NCBI GenBank assembly: GCA_900708905.1
Contig: CAADRB010000023.1
Span: 1,395,591-1,459,590, forward strand
DNA from: Hymenolepis diminuta
Lineage: Eukaryota; Platyhelminthes; Cestoda; Cyclophyllidea; Hymenolepididae
DNA: 64,000 bases
Direction: 5' to 3'
Under the pieces are notes generated by a model, which searched no databases, had not been told where the DNA came from, and saw only the letters and a program-made list of their open reading frames with translations. Below, in pieces: positions 12,006 to 24,244 of the stretch (the stretch's first letter is position 1; each line of letters begins with the position of its first letter). Both the position numbers and the translations under genes were made by a program.

Positions 12006-12164
12006 ATGCTTCTGCTACTGCTTTCTTCCTGCATGGGAATGTCCTCATTCCAAGAGACTGCAGTGAAAGGTATCACCGAATCGACATTAAGTGATACCTT
12101 TTCTAGCAGCGAATTTAAACTAAACATCACTCAAAAACAGCACATATCTAACCATGTATATTAA
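12006..12164 (+). CDS. Possible secreted-protein exon (signal peptide-like)
   Basis: A pyrimidine-rich acceptor ending CACAG (11,996) is followed by an ATG at 12,006. It encodes a short hydrophobic leader MLLLLLSSCMGMSSFQE, resembling a signal peptide. The frame stays open to 12,164 (52 aa). A donor-like AAAG/GTATCA at about 12,069 could instead end an exon after about 21 codons. No downstream partner exon was identified. Confidence 0.25.
   Translation: MLLLLLSSCMGMSSFQETAVKGITESTLSDTFSSSEFKLNITQKQHISNHVY
12066..12101. other. Hairpin with 11-bp perfect stem
   Basis: AAAGGTATCAC (12,066-12,076) and GTGATACCTTT (12,091-12,101) are exact reverse complements around a 14-nt loop. The hairpin lies inside the weak exon candidate. 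Confidence 0.7.
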
Positions 12165-12787
12165 TTACTAAAATTTGCAGAAAAAAAGTTGAGCTCAACA
12201 AGTTAGAGGAGAAACAGTGCAAATCAGTGATCCCTAATGAATAAATCACCAAAACAAACGAAAAGTTAAACTATGCATAAATTCTGAATGTGAATCGAAA
12301 AAAAACGAGAATTCAAAATCTACGAGCATATTGGTGGGATAAATAGGTCTATTATTTCATATTATAATTTGTAGTTAAAATCTTGATATAATTCATGTTT
12401 TGTTCGGGAAACGAAGTACTTAGAGAATTTCAAAGATATATATTACGTAAATTGACATTCAATTTTATAATTAGCTACAATGCGTGTTTAAAACGCTATA
12501 AATTATAAGGCTTAATATGCTTCTCTCTTATCCTCTTGCTTAATAAATACTGAAATTAGTACCTTATCTTCATGAAGAACAACAATTTCACGTACGTAGA
12601 CGAAGGTACTGTGAAGTCTCTAATGGGAAAATCACATGTCGTTGATCTTATGATCTTATGGTCATTATTTATCAATAGGATTCATAATCTGCTCATGGTT
12701 TGTGTGCCTTGGACTAGCGGAACCGTAGTCTATGCCTTTACAGACCCATTCGTTAACCTCTGTACTGCTGACATGCACCATCTCGTC

Positions 12788-12995
12788 TAATAACTCTCAA
12801 ACCCATTTCGAAATGTGCTTACCAGTAGTGTCATAGAATCCCTCTTGCAAGAAACTCACAGTTAATCATCATCCATTAAAGTTAACCATTTTGATCGTCC
12901 ATCTCTCTCACTAGGTGTGCATTGATCAGCACCAAACCAGTGACACTGACTTCACGGACAGCGCTTTGATCGCCCTACCAGCCCAAACATGAAAA
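12788..12995 (-). mobile_element. tRNA-derived SINE-like repeat, copy 1
   Basis: Shares with copies near 14.7, 27.0, 38.9 and 40.1 kb an AATAA end followed by an AACCCATTT..GAAA block. About 110 bp later it has a CACT(G/A)GGTGTG..TGATC..C block. On the minus strand the head reads like a tRNA, with GGTAGGGCGATCAAAGCG (A-box region), GTCCGTGAAGTCAG and a degenerate B box (GGTTTGGTGC). Boundaries are approximate. Confidence 0.6.
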
Positions 12996-13447
12996 TATTA
13001 ACGATTTAAATTGTGTATTTTTTTATAATTACATTATTTTTCTAATTAAGATATACCTCATTGATTATAACTGATATTTATTTGGTAATTATTAAATAGA
13101 ATATTAAGATATATAATGTCATGAAATTTGAGGGCACAACCTTTTGAAATCTGTGCAATAGTTGCAATAATATTATAAATTTTGAATATCAAACCTACAG
13201 ATTAGTTTATTTATTTCATAATTAACCTGAAAAATACATACACAAGGTCGTTTTTAACTCAGACATTCAGATATGGAGGAACTAATTTATATTCAATAAA
13301 AATAATAATTTGAAATATTTTTAACACCTAAATTATATAGATGTCATATTTCGTCAGCGAACTACAATTGTATCTATCATGCAAGTCATATTGTTGTGAA
13401 AGGATTTTAATATGTACAAATGGAATTGAACAAGAGAAAGTAGCATA

Positions 13448-16400
13448 TCACGAAACAGAATCTCTTTCTGGCCACTCTGATTGGCTGTTTTCCTGGCCGC
13501 CCAGTGAATGGACCAATTGAAGATAGGCAAGCATAGCCATAGCAGAATTGGGGGCCATTGGGGATGAATGAGGATGAGGATGGGGGTGAGAATCAGGTGG
13601 AAGGAGGTGATTCGGTAGAACATCCCGATTGACGAGGGTCGAACCCAGCATATGTTGCACCAGACTTGATATAGAGCTTGAATGATTAGTGTGGTTGTTT
13701 GTAATTGGAGCAAATGCTGAGTTGATGGAGGGTGGGAGGGAGTTGGGATGATTTGTGCTGAGGTTTGGAGGTGATCGGTAGTGTCCTGAGGTCAGTGCTG
13801 AAAATGTTCCTCCTGGGTGCTGTAAAGCCAACAGATTTTCCACTGATTCACTAAAATAAAATCGAGAGAATACAACAGCAATTTTATGCACTGTTAAAAA
13901 CTATCTAAAGCATTCTACTGTTACATAGGTACTAAGGTGTTCATTTTCTCCACTGTTTGCGAAATCTGGCTTCAAGATCGTTCAACAATTAAACAGCGAA
14001 GAAATTATGATCCTAAGAAAGATATTATCAAACGCTTTGGGATGAAAAATAATGAACTGTCAGGCCTTTAACAGAATGGGAAAAAGTTTAAATCGCGAGA
14101 ATTTAATTTCCAAACCCCTTGGCTGTTAGAATAAAGTCTCGCCAGCGTATGCTAATTAATGACTCTATAATTCTAAAGGTGGGAGTGACACTATGGCCAA
14201 AACTTTTAAATTCGGTCAATTCGGGTACAATTTTCATATGTACTGACACTAAGTTTTACTGATATACGAAATACGAGACACTGAAAATGTGAACGAATGC
14301 GAATCCTCTCTTATTAACATCAAAATTCACTCTACTTTTAGAACAAGCTCTTTGAAAATTATATTTCAACTGAATACTCTTAAAAATCTCAAAGACAAGG
14401 AGAACATACCAATAACGGCAGCTGTGCAGAACTATTGCTTTTTTATGACTGAAATCTCTAAAGTTACTTTTACTCTACTCTTCAAGTATGCTATTTTGAA
14501 AACGTTACACAACTTCTTCGAATTTTCACTTTTGTTGCTATCTTTTGTTGAAATGGACAAAATTATAAATTGAATTTTAGACAATATCTTTTGTGTCATT
14601 TTAATAAGTCAAAACTGTTTTATAAGTTCACCTCTGACCATTAGGAATCCATAAAATAGTTGCCCGAATAGTGCTCCAAGACCCATTCAAGGAAATTATT
14701 TTCTGACATTCGTCTTGAGCACCATAAAGTCTTCCTGGTAAGGAATCGATTTCTGTCATTCCTACATTAGTAGAACATAATCAGTGGCGTTAGCCATTCC
14801 ATTCACTGGGTGTGAACTGATGGGCATCAAACATGTGACATCTGATTTCACAGGCAAATATGTAGACGGTCCAGTACCGGTCACACTATTATGCCTTTGC
14901 CACTCCTATCTCAAAAGTATTGGATGTCTGCCAAATAAATGAAATGTGGAATTTAGCTACTGTGAAGGTCCATATATATTATTTCTTAACCAGATACAAT
15001 TCTGCATTATGTAGAAATTTTATGATTGAACGTAACAACGAGGCGGAAAAAAGAATATTTCCGTCTATTGTTTATTGAAAAGGCCTTAAGTCGTAAAAGA
15101 AAGAATGCCACCTAATAGAGGAGGAGGAGGCGAGGCGAAAATTCGCTTCGCACCTGAACTTGATGGCGAAATAAGCGCGAGCCATCGCGACGTTTTCACC
15201 GCTACAGCAATTTCCCCTAATGTAAACAGACTTACAGCGCCTTCCACCTTGGCGCCCAAAATGTCGTCTTTGCTCCTCGTGCGCTCTCGCCGTCAACATC
15301 ATCATCACTTAACCCCCCCCCTCCCCCGCTTCCTGATTTCTTCTTCCCTCTTAATTCCCTACTTTCCTATTGGGAGAGACATTGAGGGGACAAATAAATC
15401 AGGCACTCTGGCGTCACCCCGTTAATTTCTCGCCACTCATCCCCTATCCCCTTCCTCTCCATCCCCCAAGCGCATATTAGCATGCGACAAGGGCATTAGT
15501 ATAAACATACATCGGGATTCTGTTCACGCTTGCTTGGTCACTAGTCGGACTGCCAGGCCTCTATAGTAAACAAATGCTCCAGAAGGAAATTTTGTCTCCT
15601 CATTCTCATACTTATTTGGTCTCTAGGCGCCTGCATTTCATCATTTCCCACTCCCGAAGATTTAAGTCTTAATGAAACGGGACTGCTTAATTAGGTTCCC
15701 TATTATCGATTTTGCACAAGTAGCGTAGCGGTATTACCGTGTGTAAAATGCCAGATGACTTGGGCTTGAGTACCAATAAACAGGCTTTCGGTGAAGGGAT
15801 TAATTAACTTCTCCAGTTCACTATTCATTAACTGACAGGTGTAATTTTGTGAGGAGAAATTGGACGAGCTAGAAATTTTTAATATTAGTGATAAATGTTT
15901 TGTGTTCTGCAGTTTCATATCCCATCCACCTGCATATACCTAAACGAGGGTAGAGACGAATCAAAGCTGCCACAAAGCTGTGAACAGCGTGAACATGAAC
16001 TCACCTAGAGGCCCAGGGAGTAGATAAATTCAAATAAAGTAAGACTCTTGACACCCTGGACTCACTACCTGCTTCTTGACCTCCTCCCCTCCTCTCTGGC
16101 CTTGTTTGCTATTCCACTTATTTAGATGCTTCCCTATGATTAAACTTTGTAAAAGTTAGTCTCGCATTGTCATTGGTAAAAGTAATAATAAAACCGATCC
16201 CAAATCCCAGCTAATTTAGCTCATCCACATAAGGAACTCAATGAAACACTTAATACTCATGAGGTTATGGTAACAGAAACTTAATTAATTTTGATTTTTA
16301 GATCATGGAAGCGTGAGCTTCAATCCTCTTTGTACAAACATTTGACAAGAGCGATTTCTTCTTATAATTTCCCCGTTTAATTTGCTCATATAATTAATTA

Positions 16401-19400
16401 GGCACGTACTATATGTCAAAATACCGCAATTCATTTGTCCAATTTACGTTAAAGCTGACCACAAAAGTGGCTAAGGGGAGGGAGCGACTTACCGTTCGAA
16501 ATCAGAAAGACGCGAGGAGTCACGAAAGCCCTTAGCGAAAGGGTTGCAGTCAATTTTCAGTTTGGTAATCTACAAGTGTATGAAAGTGAGAGTTTATATA
16601 ACAGCAGAAGACCGCATATACGCCACAACAAATGGGTGACATTTGGGCTTGGCTGTGTGCGCATTGTAGGCGCAGCTACTGGTCATAAATCAGCACCTTC
16701 ACATGTGCGAGACGTATTTCTGGGTCAGGAGAGAGCTATAGCTACTGCTAGAAAGTTGTTACGCAGTGCCTCACACAAACATATGGTTCACTCTCAGGTG
16801 TGGTGAATATAGGGACACAAGGGGGAGGTAGTATTCCCCAACTCTTCCTGTGTTTCGATCTCTAATCTAACCTGTCGGTTATGTTGCCTTATCTCCAGAT
16901 GAATGTGTGCAATAGAGCTGGAGGTCTGTTAATTATAATAACTGTGACACGGTTCAGCAAGGATGTAACGATCGCGCCACGTCCAGAAAATAGATTGGGA
17001 TATATTCTACCGTCATAATCTAAGCTTATTCCAGAAATACGTTTACTATCCAACCTTAGTAGATAGGACAGATGGGAACTTCTCTAGTTATTTATTATCT
17101 AAAAGGATTAAACTGTAACTATCGGAAACTTAAGTTCACAAGTTGTACAACACTTTAACTTATTTACCATTTTAATCAATATCTACTGATATGTGCTTGA
17201 AGACTTACCAGTTGGTTTTGGTAAGCCGTGACAGCAATGAAGACAGTTTCAGGGAACTCAAAAGTTTTGATTTCATCAGGAGGTAGAGTATGCAGAGCAT
17301 CTGGTGAAAATCCACATCTTGGTCGACGTACCAAGTGAATCCTTGGTTGATACTTGTGCATTGAGTTGAGAATTATCTACACCAATAAGGGAAAAGTGGA
17401 GGTAAGCTAAGGCAGATCTAATCGAGTCAAAACTGTTTACTGTGTGACTTACATAACCGTGTTTATCAAGAAGATTATTAGTGAGTTTGAGCTTTTCGAA
17501 AGAGACAGTTTGTCGGGTGAGTTGTTCTCCGGTGAAAGGAGCATCTGGATGCATGTAGCATCCGCGGCGTCTTCGATGCTGATCAGCGGTTTCAGGATCA
17601 GCTTTACCGGCAACGAGCCAGCTTGATCGATGATATGCATAGCGATAGCGTTTGTTGTCAACTGGAACAATATCCATCAAGACGGTGTACTTCTGATTCG
17701 GTCTGAGGCCAGTGAAGGAGACCCTCATAACCGGAAACATGCGTCTTCCTGATTTTGTGATGATCATTTCTGTGCCGAGTTCATTGAACTTTTGCCAGAG
17801 TTCGCGAGTTTCCAAATGACATTGGGCCTGAGCTAATTCGCCACCTCCTCCGAATGTTCTGCAGGGAAAACTGCTGCCTCTGTGAGACGCCGGTGCAATA
17901 CTTTCTTCAGACTTTCGGTTGCTGAATAAAATTAATAGGTGAATTAGTAAACAAACAGTAGATCAACCTAATAATTAATGTACATTAAATTCATATGTAA
18001 AAAAATACTTTTAATTAATATGTAAGTAATGATAAAAGAATGTGATAATATCTAGGAAGGCATTTACTGGAATATTTACGCAGATAATGTCTCTCCTTTA
18101 GGAAAAGTGTCTCAAATTAGCAAAAATTGGAAAATATATTGGCTAGTAAATTCAGTAAAGCTCTCTTTTCTTCTGTTTGTTCCGATCTCCAACTAATCCG
18201 TTAAAAGAACAAATTAGTTACAACTGACAGTCAAATTTTCACTTCGCGTATATTCCATGACAAATTTGGCAATAAAAGAAATTACGTCGATCGCTAGCTA
18301 AACCTCAACATTTAGAAAATGATAGGATTTTATTGGATCCAATGACCAATCTTGCTAGTAGCCAGGGGTATTTTAACATATTTATATAAACTTACCAGCC
18401 AAACGGTTGTAAAACTTGTTAGAATTTGAATTTCCTTGATCTATATAGTCTCATTTGCTTTTCCTAGTTACTTAATTTGAATACAATCACAAAGTGGATA
18501 GTTGTATTATTTGATCCAAGTTATAACATATCGCTATTATAAACCGACAAACGGCTCTGTAACTCCAAAGATGGGAGTTGCGCCGTCACCTGATCTTTAA
18601 ATTTGGGGAATTAGGGAGTACGTTATCTTCTGCAATCAGATCAATTTAAAATTAATAACTTTAAGGAAGTACAAGTGAAGCGAATCTTCGTTCTGTGAAA
18701 CTCAACTTCCATTACAACTTTTTCTCACACTTTCCATACCTATGCTCCAATCTAATACTCTTAAAAACTCAGAATTATTATTTTTTAATGGATACAGAAA
18801 CCTTAATCGCAACTGGAAGTATGCAGAACTCCTAGCTCCAAGAATGAATTCTTACATTTTGCCTTCTTACCGCCATTTCAAAATCATTTTTTGTGCAAAA
18901 CTTATTTTAAATGGACTGAATAAAAAGTTCTTGATCCCATCCCAAGTTTTAATTAAATATACTTGTACTTACTTCAGTCGACCTTCAGAAGAAGGCGGAA
19001 TCTGGTTATCATGTCGAGCGAGAGACGCCTGGTAGAAGCCAAGTCTTAGTGATTTTGAAGGAAGTGTTGGCGCGTCGTCACTGTCTTGAATGCTCGACCA
19101 GCTTCGACGAAGTGTTTTTGGACTTTCTACTAAAAAATAGAAATAATTCATTTTGTGAATAATCGAAAACTGGAAGTGGCGCATTTCTCACTCAACTCGA
19201 AAATTACTGTAACAACACAAAATCGTCTAAAACTTTCGCGGCTCCACCGAACTCCTATCAAGTTTCATTGTGTCGCCTAAGCAATGAAACAGCAGACAAT
19301 TTGTTTGTGTTGTCGGGAGGAGATGATGATGAAAGAGGCGATTTGATTTCAACACACAGAAGTGTAATTCCGATTTTTCTTGTGGTCAGTCAGGGCGCCT

Positions 19401-21791
19401 GTTTGTCTGTAGAAATGCCATGGCAACGAACTTCGCACCATCATCAAATTTCGTGGCGAAATTAACCCCATTATAACCCTGTTTGCTATAGCAGTGGCAT
19501 TCAATTATCTCTCCAGGAAGTGTTTTGAGTAAAGTTAGTACGATCACAGTAGACCAAGACTGTTATGACACGATTTCAATGAGTGAAATTATCTCCATGA
19601 TTAAATAAGAAGCCGTTGGGAAACCGAATAGATTGTTTCGACGCATTTGGATGAAAAGTCGTAGGCTTCCTCCCTCGTCCATTATATTATCTGTTATTGG
19701 ATTTCTAAGTTCGCACGTGGATATACAAGACCACCAGTGAAGAAGTCATCGCTGCAACTATTGGCTAATCAGGTAGCGAAATATTTGCCACGCATTACAT
19801 TATACGTGAGCAAACTTATTTTCTTGATAAAAAACCGTGATTTGAACTACGGATTTTCTTCCTAGTGTCCGAATAGTTGTAGCTTCATAAAGTGGCAACG
19901 TCATAAAAGAAACATTCCGGGTAACTTAAAATAATTTCCCTGAAAGTTAAATTTATCCACTCTACTACGATAAAATTTTTATTTCTCTCTAATGAGGACA
20001 TTTTGTATCTTTAAATGTTTCTTATTATGTGAAACCGAAAAGGATTGGAAAAATGTATCTACAAAGCTTTACAGTACTATCATATTACTTTAACTTCTTT
20101 GAAATTCCTAAAATCAAAGTAGCTTGTAAATAAGCTATTTAGACATCCCTACATTGAAATGTCTAGTTATTCTAATCTGAAGATGTTGGAAAGCGGACCA
20201 AAGCTTGTCGAAGTAAATGTACTTTGTTGTAAATAATGTAAAATAGAATAATAAAATATTATTTTATTAGAACTTGCTAGTCAGAGGAATGAAACCAGCC
20301 AGATATAGGAATATGGTTTGGCGTCTACTAATATAGGCGTCCCAATAAAATGTGTTTATTTCTATGGGGCTCAGGTTCAGACAATTCGTGATAGGACACA
20401 AAATCTGGATGTCTGAATACTTGACAGTTTGTCTCGACGGTCTAATTGGTGGGGCTAGTGGTGTCCCCTGACCACTTGACAAAAGGTCATTAGTGTTTGA
20501 CTGGAAAGAAGTGGTGGACAATCGCGATGATCTCATTTTCGGAACTTAAGTTGTCAAGTGCCAATTTGACACGAGATCCTGTCACGCATACCCCTCCCCC
20601 TATCTATGGTTCTATTGATTTGTTATCGTTCATTAAGAAGGGAATGTTTCACGATTCGTGCAAAAGGTCTCTGTCTGAGATATCTGAATCATTCATCTTA
20701 TCGATCTCTTTGAATCGCTGATACGAAGGGTTGTAGTAGATGCACTAGTACGACATTTTATTATTGTAATTAACAAGATAAAAATAAATATCTATCCAAA
20801 TCATCCATTTGTTGGGAATCTACGAGATCATTAGAATTTGTTAGTCTTACTTATTAAAAGAGCGCAAAGGGAGATTTTCAAAGAGAAACTGTACTTACCA
20901 CTGTTATTTATTATAAAATTTCAAACAATACATGTGATTACTTCAAGCTTACCTTATCTGACTCAATATCTAAGTAAACTTCCCGATAATATATATGTTA
21001 TTTAAAAACTTTATAATTTATCTATATCCATGATAAATAGTACATAAACAAAATCGATTTCTTTATTTCTGTTTCACAATAGCATAGTAAAAAAATGAGA
21101 GTATCGCAGTGGACATTTGATCCAATTTCGCTTTTATCAATCCTATTAAGGATAAAAGGCAGTTAATCATGGAGCTAAGTTTCACTTTCACACACCAACT
21201 AAAGCCAGAACTTAAGTATCTACTAGTGAATGAGCAATCAAGTGTCATTAAATTGAAAGATCTAATGAATATTGAAATAATCATTAAATCATACCGAGAC
21301 AATTATCAAACTTTTGGTTTCCTACTTAAAACCAGATATTAAAGTTTATATTCCATTCAAAGGTATAAAAATTGTCATCATAAAAGCAGACTTTTGAATA
21401 TTTCATAAAATAAAATTTACAATATTTAATTCGGTTCAATACATCTCTTGATTGCGTTTTCTGTCACTCAAACTAAACACTGAATGGTTTTGGAATGAAT
21501 TTACTCACCTTAATCTTCTTGTCTTTCTCTCTATGAAATACCAATTAATTTTTCAATGAATGGACCATATAAATCAGTATTCGAGTTTAAGCAAAGAGGA
21601 ATTTCGCAAATATTTCGTATTGCAAATAAGTGTTGCAAAATATGTATTTTTTAGAACCTACCGGGACTATATTGAGATGATGAAGATTTAACAGAGGAAA
21701 TATCATTTGGCGCAGTGGTGGTCGTGGTGGTAGTCATGATAGCATCGATAGAGAATGCTGATGCTTTCGCAGACATGGTGTCCCTGGTCAT
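13448..21791 (-). CDS. tbx20: Tbx20/H15-type T-box transcription factor
   Basis: Six coding exons on the minus strand: 21791-21662, 19129-18973, 17921-17453, 17376-17209, 16569-16493, 13850-13448. They total 1404 nt (467 aa plus stop) and all junctions keep phase. Exon 1 carries an eh1-like repressor motif, FSIDAIM, in the same N-terminal position as the FSIAALM of vertebrate Tbx20. Exons 3-5 encode the T-box: [66 protein letters not shown], then [28 protein letters not shown], then [20 protein letters not shown]. The wording of these blocks is Tbx20-specific rather than Tbx1- or Tbx2-like. The C-terminus is Pro/Ser/His rich with a (HP)n run. Oddities: about 6 extra residues including RRRR after KADP, and a diverged loop after YQPR. 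It would act as a nuclear DNA-binding factor at T-sites. The start is uncertain: ATG 21791 or 21776, or one further upstream in frame. Confidence 0.93.
14660..14900 (-). mobile_element. tRNA-derived SINE-like repeat, copy 2 (in tbx20 last intron)
   Basis: Carries the shared block CCAAGACCCATTCAAGGAAAT followed by TTTTCTGACATTCGTCTTG, then GCCATTCCATTCACTGGGTG. The tRNA-like head on the minus strand includes TTGCCTGTGAAATCAGATGT and a degenerate B box (TGTTTGATGCCC). It lies inside intron 5 of the T-box gene. Confidence 0.62.
15105..15470. promoter_or_regulatory. GC-rich, CpG-containing block in tbx20 last intron
   Basis: This block stands out from its AT-rich surroundings by GC content, repeated CpGs and a C9 run near 15,312. 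It sits in the 2.6-kb last intron of the T-box gene. Open frames exist on both strands (about 106 codons plus, 78 minus), but neither shows a domain or fits the splice phases. A cis-regulatory element is the preferred inference; an unrecognised exon or a small nested gene is possible. Confidence 0.35.
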
Positions 21792-21839
21792 ACAGAGTGA
21801 AGAAATAAATGAAAACTCTGAGAGCATTCTAGGAACACA

Positions 21840-22080
21840 CATATTGACACCCCCACACTCACACACACGCACTCCGCCAGCCGGGCCGCCTATCCAATCA
21901 CGTCGCCACCCTCTTACCTCCCCTTCACCTCATGGCGTGCGCGCACGCGAAATCACGGTGCCGCCGTTAACAATTTGTCAAAACCCAACTGGTTGTGCGA
22001 CGACAGCTCTCAACGTTCATTGGTCCTCTTTGCGGCCTCGGTTAACCAATCAAATTTATTGCACTCGTGTTGTGCGACAA
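21840..22080 (-). promoter_or_regulatory. Putative tbx20 promoter / 5' region
   Basis: Immediately upstream of the T-box start the DNA becomes GC- and CpG-rich. It holds three CCAAT boxes (21,894-21,898; 22,019-22,023 inverted; 22,046-22,050). A CA-rich microsatellite-like tract lies at 21,847-21,872. No TATA box was found near the expected start. Confidence 0.4.
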
Positions 22081-22089
22081 CATCAGTAA

Positions 22090-23985
22090 CAAATTATTTA
22101 TTCATAGCTTTTAGGTATTATTTGAATTTATGTAGCTTCACTTTATAAATGGACAAAATAAGTAAATATTTTATCACTCTGTTCTTATCTTAGGTGCGTT
22201 TTAGAGATCAACAGATAGGATTATTTTTATTATTGCGTGAATGATTCCCTTGGGGTTAGGGATCAGAGTGATGGAAAATCGCCTTATTGCCTTCTGCAAC
22301 TAATCGTTCAGAGCTGGTTAGCGCCATTTCACGGATGAGTTCAAATCCAATTTATCCATGTGGATTTGATTGACAAGTCATTTGTGGATGGGGGTCAACT
22401 TTACCAGAAATTAAAAATTTGGCTAAATTGTTTTTTGCAAGCGGATATCCTAATTATATTTTCTGGATTCAGAAAGTTTGGAAGTTAATCAACCGCTACT
22501 TTATAAAAGCAAGTCCAAAGTTGACAAAGAGGGATTAAAATGATTCAATTCAATTTATTAATTCATATATATATATATATAATGCAATTTTCCTTTAATT
22601 ATCATTTCAAATTAAAGCTCTAGAAGTATCACTTTAAGAGATTTTAAAAATATCCGATGATGACCAATTTCGTTCACAACTAACAAATTGGAATTTGAAG
22701 CAACTGGTATTGCCATCAAAAACACCTTTTCTTTGATTTCTTTTAGCGGTTTCTACTACCGAACGTTTGTTGTCATGGCAGTTAAAAGCCCATAATTAAG
22801 TGTGTTTTCAAAGACAATATATATTTAAATGAATTTTGAGGGTTTTTGTGAACTTTCTTCAGTGGTTCTAAATTGTCAAAGTTAACATAATCGTCCTTGT
22901 TCTTGATTAAATAAAATCGAAACCCTTATTTCTATAATTCATTGAACTTACTAGATTTATATATTAGTTCAGATTTCATAAATTTTAATCCATAGTATAT
23001 GGTATCCTGGGGCATAACTTATCATTTAAATGCGGAATTACGAAAATAAAAAATAGTAGCGGTTAATCTAATTATCCTGAAGAAAAATAATTTCTCTAAT
23101 CTATTTGCGTATGTCGGCGATTAATTTAGCAAATTGCTTGAGAAAGGGAAGAAAAGAGAAAGAAGTGAAGGATGACAGATTAGTTTATGCGAAAGATGAC
23201 ACTTCGTCTCGTCCAATAATGCTGATTGCCAGTTCTTTCATCTTATTAAAAACAAATGAGCTATTAAAAAGAACAAATCAAATAGTTATTGATTACTTTA
23301 ATTGAATGGGCAATCTTCAAAATTGACAATTAACAAGAAGCTAACACGGTATTTTTAAATTGCAAATATAGCGTTAAATTTAACTCACTCTTTAATTTTG
23401 GACATGGGCTTGTGGGGGAGTATTGCACGTTCTTGAAAGGTAAATTTATATTCAGTTCGACTTTTTTATATAGCTATGTATTTCTCATCATTCTGGGGCG
23501 TGGACTATGATTGGTTATTTAAGATATATTAATAAATTCAGCGTAAGTACGTTTAAATGAAAAACTATATGGTTTCAGAAACGGAGAGGAATGAATCTAA
23601 ATTCTGGTCAAATGTAATACTCATTCCCCTTATGTAATCAAGATCAAATCTACTTTATTATTAAAGACATCGTTAATCGAATTCCAATAACTGAGCTGTA
23701 AGTAGGCATTCCTCTTGAAGAAGAACAAAAATAAGTAAAATGTGGGCGCGGATTACACTATTGAAGTTCAAAATTTTATTTTTTCTTCAAACGCTTAGAG
23801 GAACTTTCCGATCTGTTAAATATATTTCTGGAAATCTACCAATATGTTGTGTGTAAGCAAAATAGAAATTTAGATCGGACAACCATTTTGCCTTAAATTG
23901 CATTGCCGGTACTTTGTGAGGTTCTTACTTTGATATTGTTGATCGATCCTTTTTGACAACTTTATGCTACTTCTAAATTGGCTTG
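22090..23985. other. tbx20 upstream intergenic DNA
   Basis: AT-rich, with no supported gene. It contains an (AT)8 microsatellite at 22,565-22,581 and an X-box (RFX)-like motif, GTTGTCATGGCAGT, at 22,769-22,782. Confidence 0.5.
22565..22581. repeat. (AT)n microsatellite
   Basis: Eight uninterrupted AT dinucleotides. Confidence 0.95.
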
Positions 23986-23989
23986 CCGT

Positions 23990-24240
23990 TTGAATTAGGG
24001 GTGGGAAGGGGCGCAGGCAATTTACCCTGAAGTGACCCTATTCCATGCCAATCGCCGGTGTCCGATATCTCCACCCTAGCAACCAAGACACAATGACACG
24101 ACGCTTGGGCGAATGATTTATGGTATTTAACACATGTCAGGGGACACAGTGAAGAGCACAACAAGTGATTGATCGCGATTATGTATACGCCGGGAGGGGT
24201 GGAGAGGGGGGGAAGAGGGAAAGAATGAGTGCTCACTTCC
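23990..24240. promoter_or_regulatory. Candidate enhancer upstream of tbx20
   Basis: A GC-richer block about 2.3 kb upstream of the T-box start. It contains TGATTTATGG (24,114-24,123) and TGATTGAT (24,166-24,173), both textbook Pbx-Hox composite sites, plus an E-box CACATG (24,131) overlapping a Meis-like TGACAT (minus). A CCTAGCAAC RFX half-site lies near 24,075. Site clustering in otherwise bland sequence is the evidence; no conservation was tested. Confidence 0.35.
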
Positions 24241-24244
24241 TCGA

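Noticed and set aside
22310..22350. A-box-like GGTTAGCGCC followed by GTTCAAATCC
   Set aside because: Spacing and flanking stems do not form a tRNA cloverleaf.
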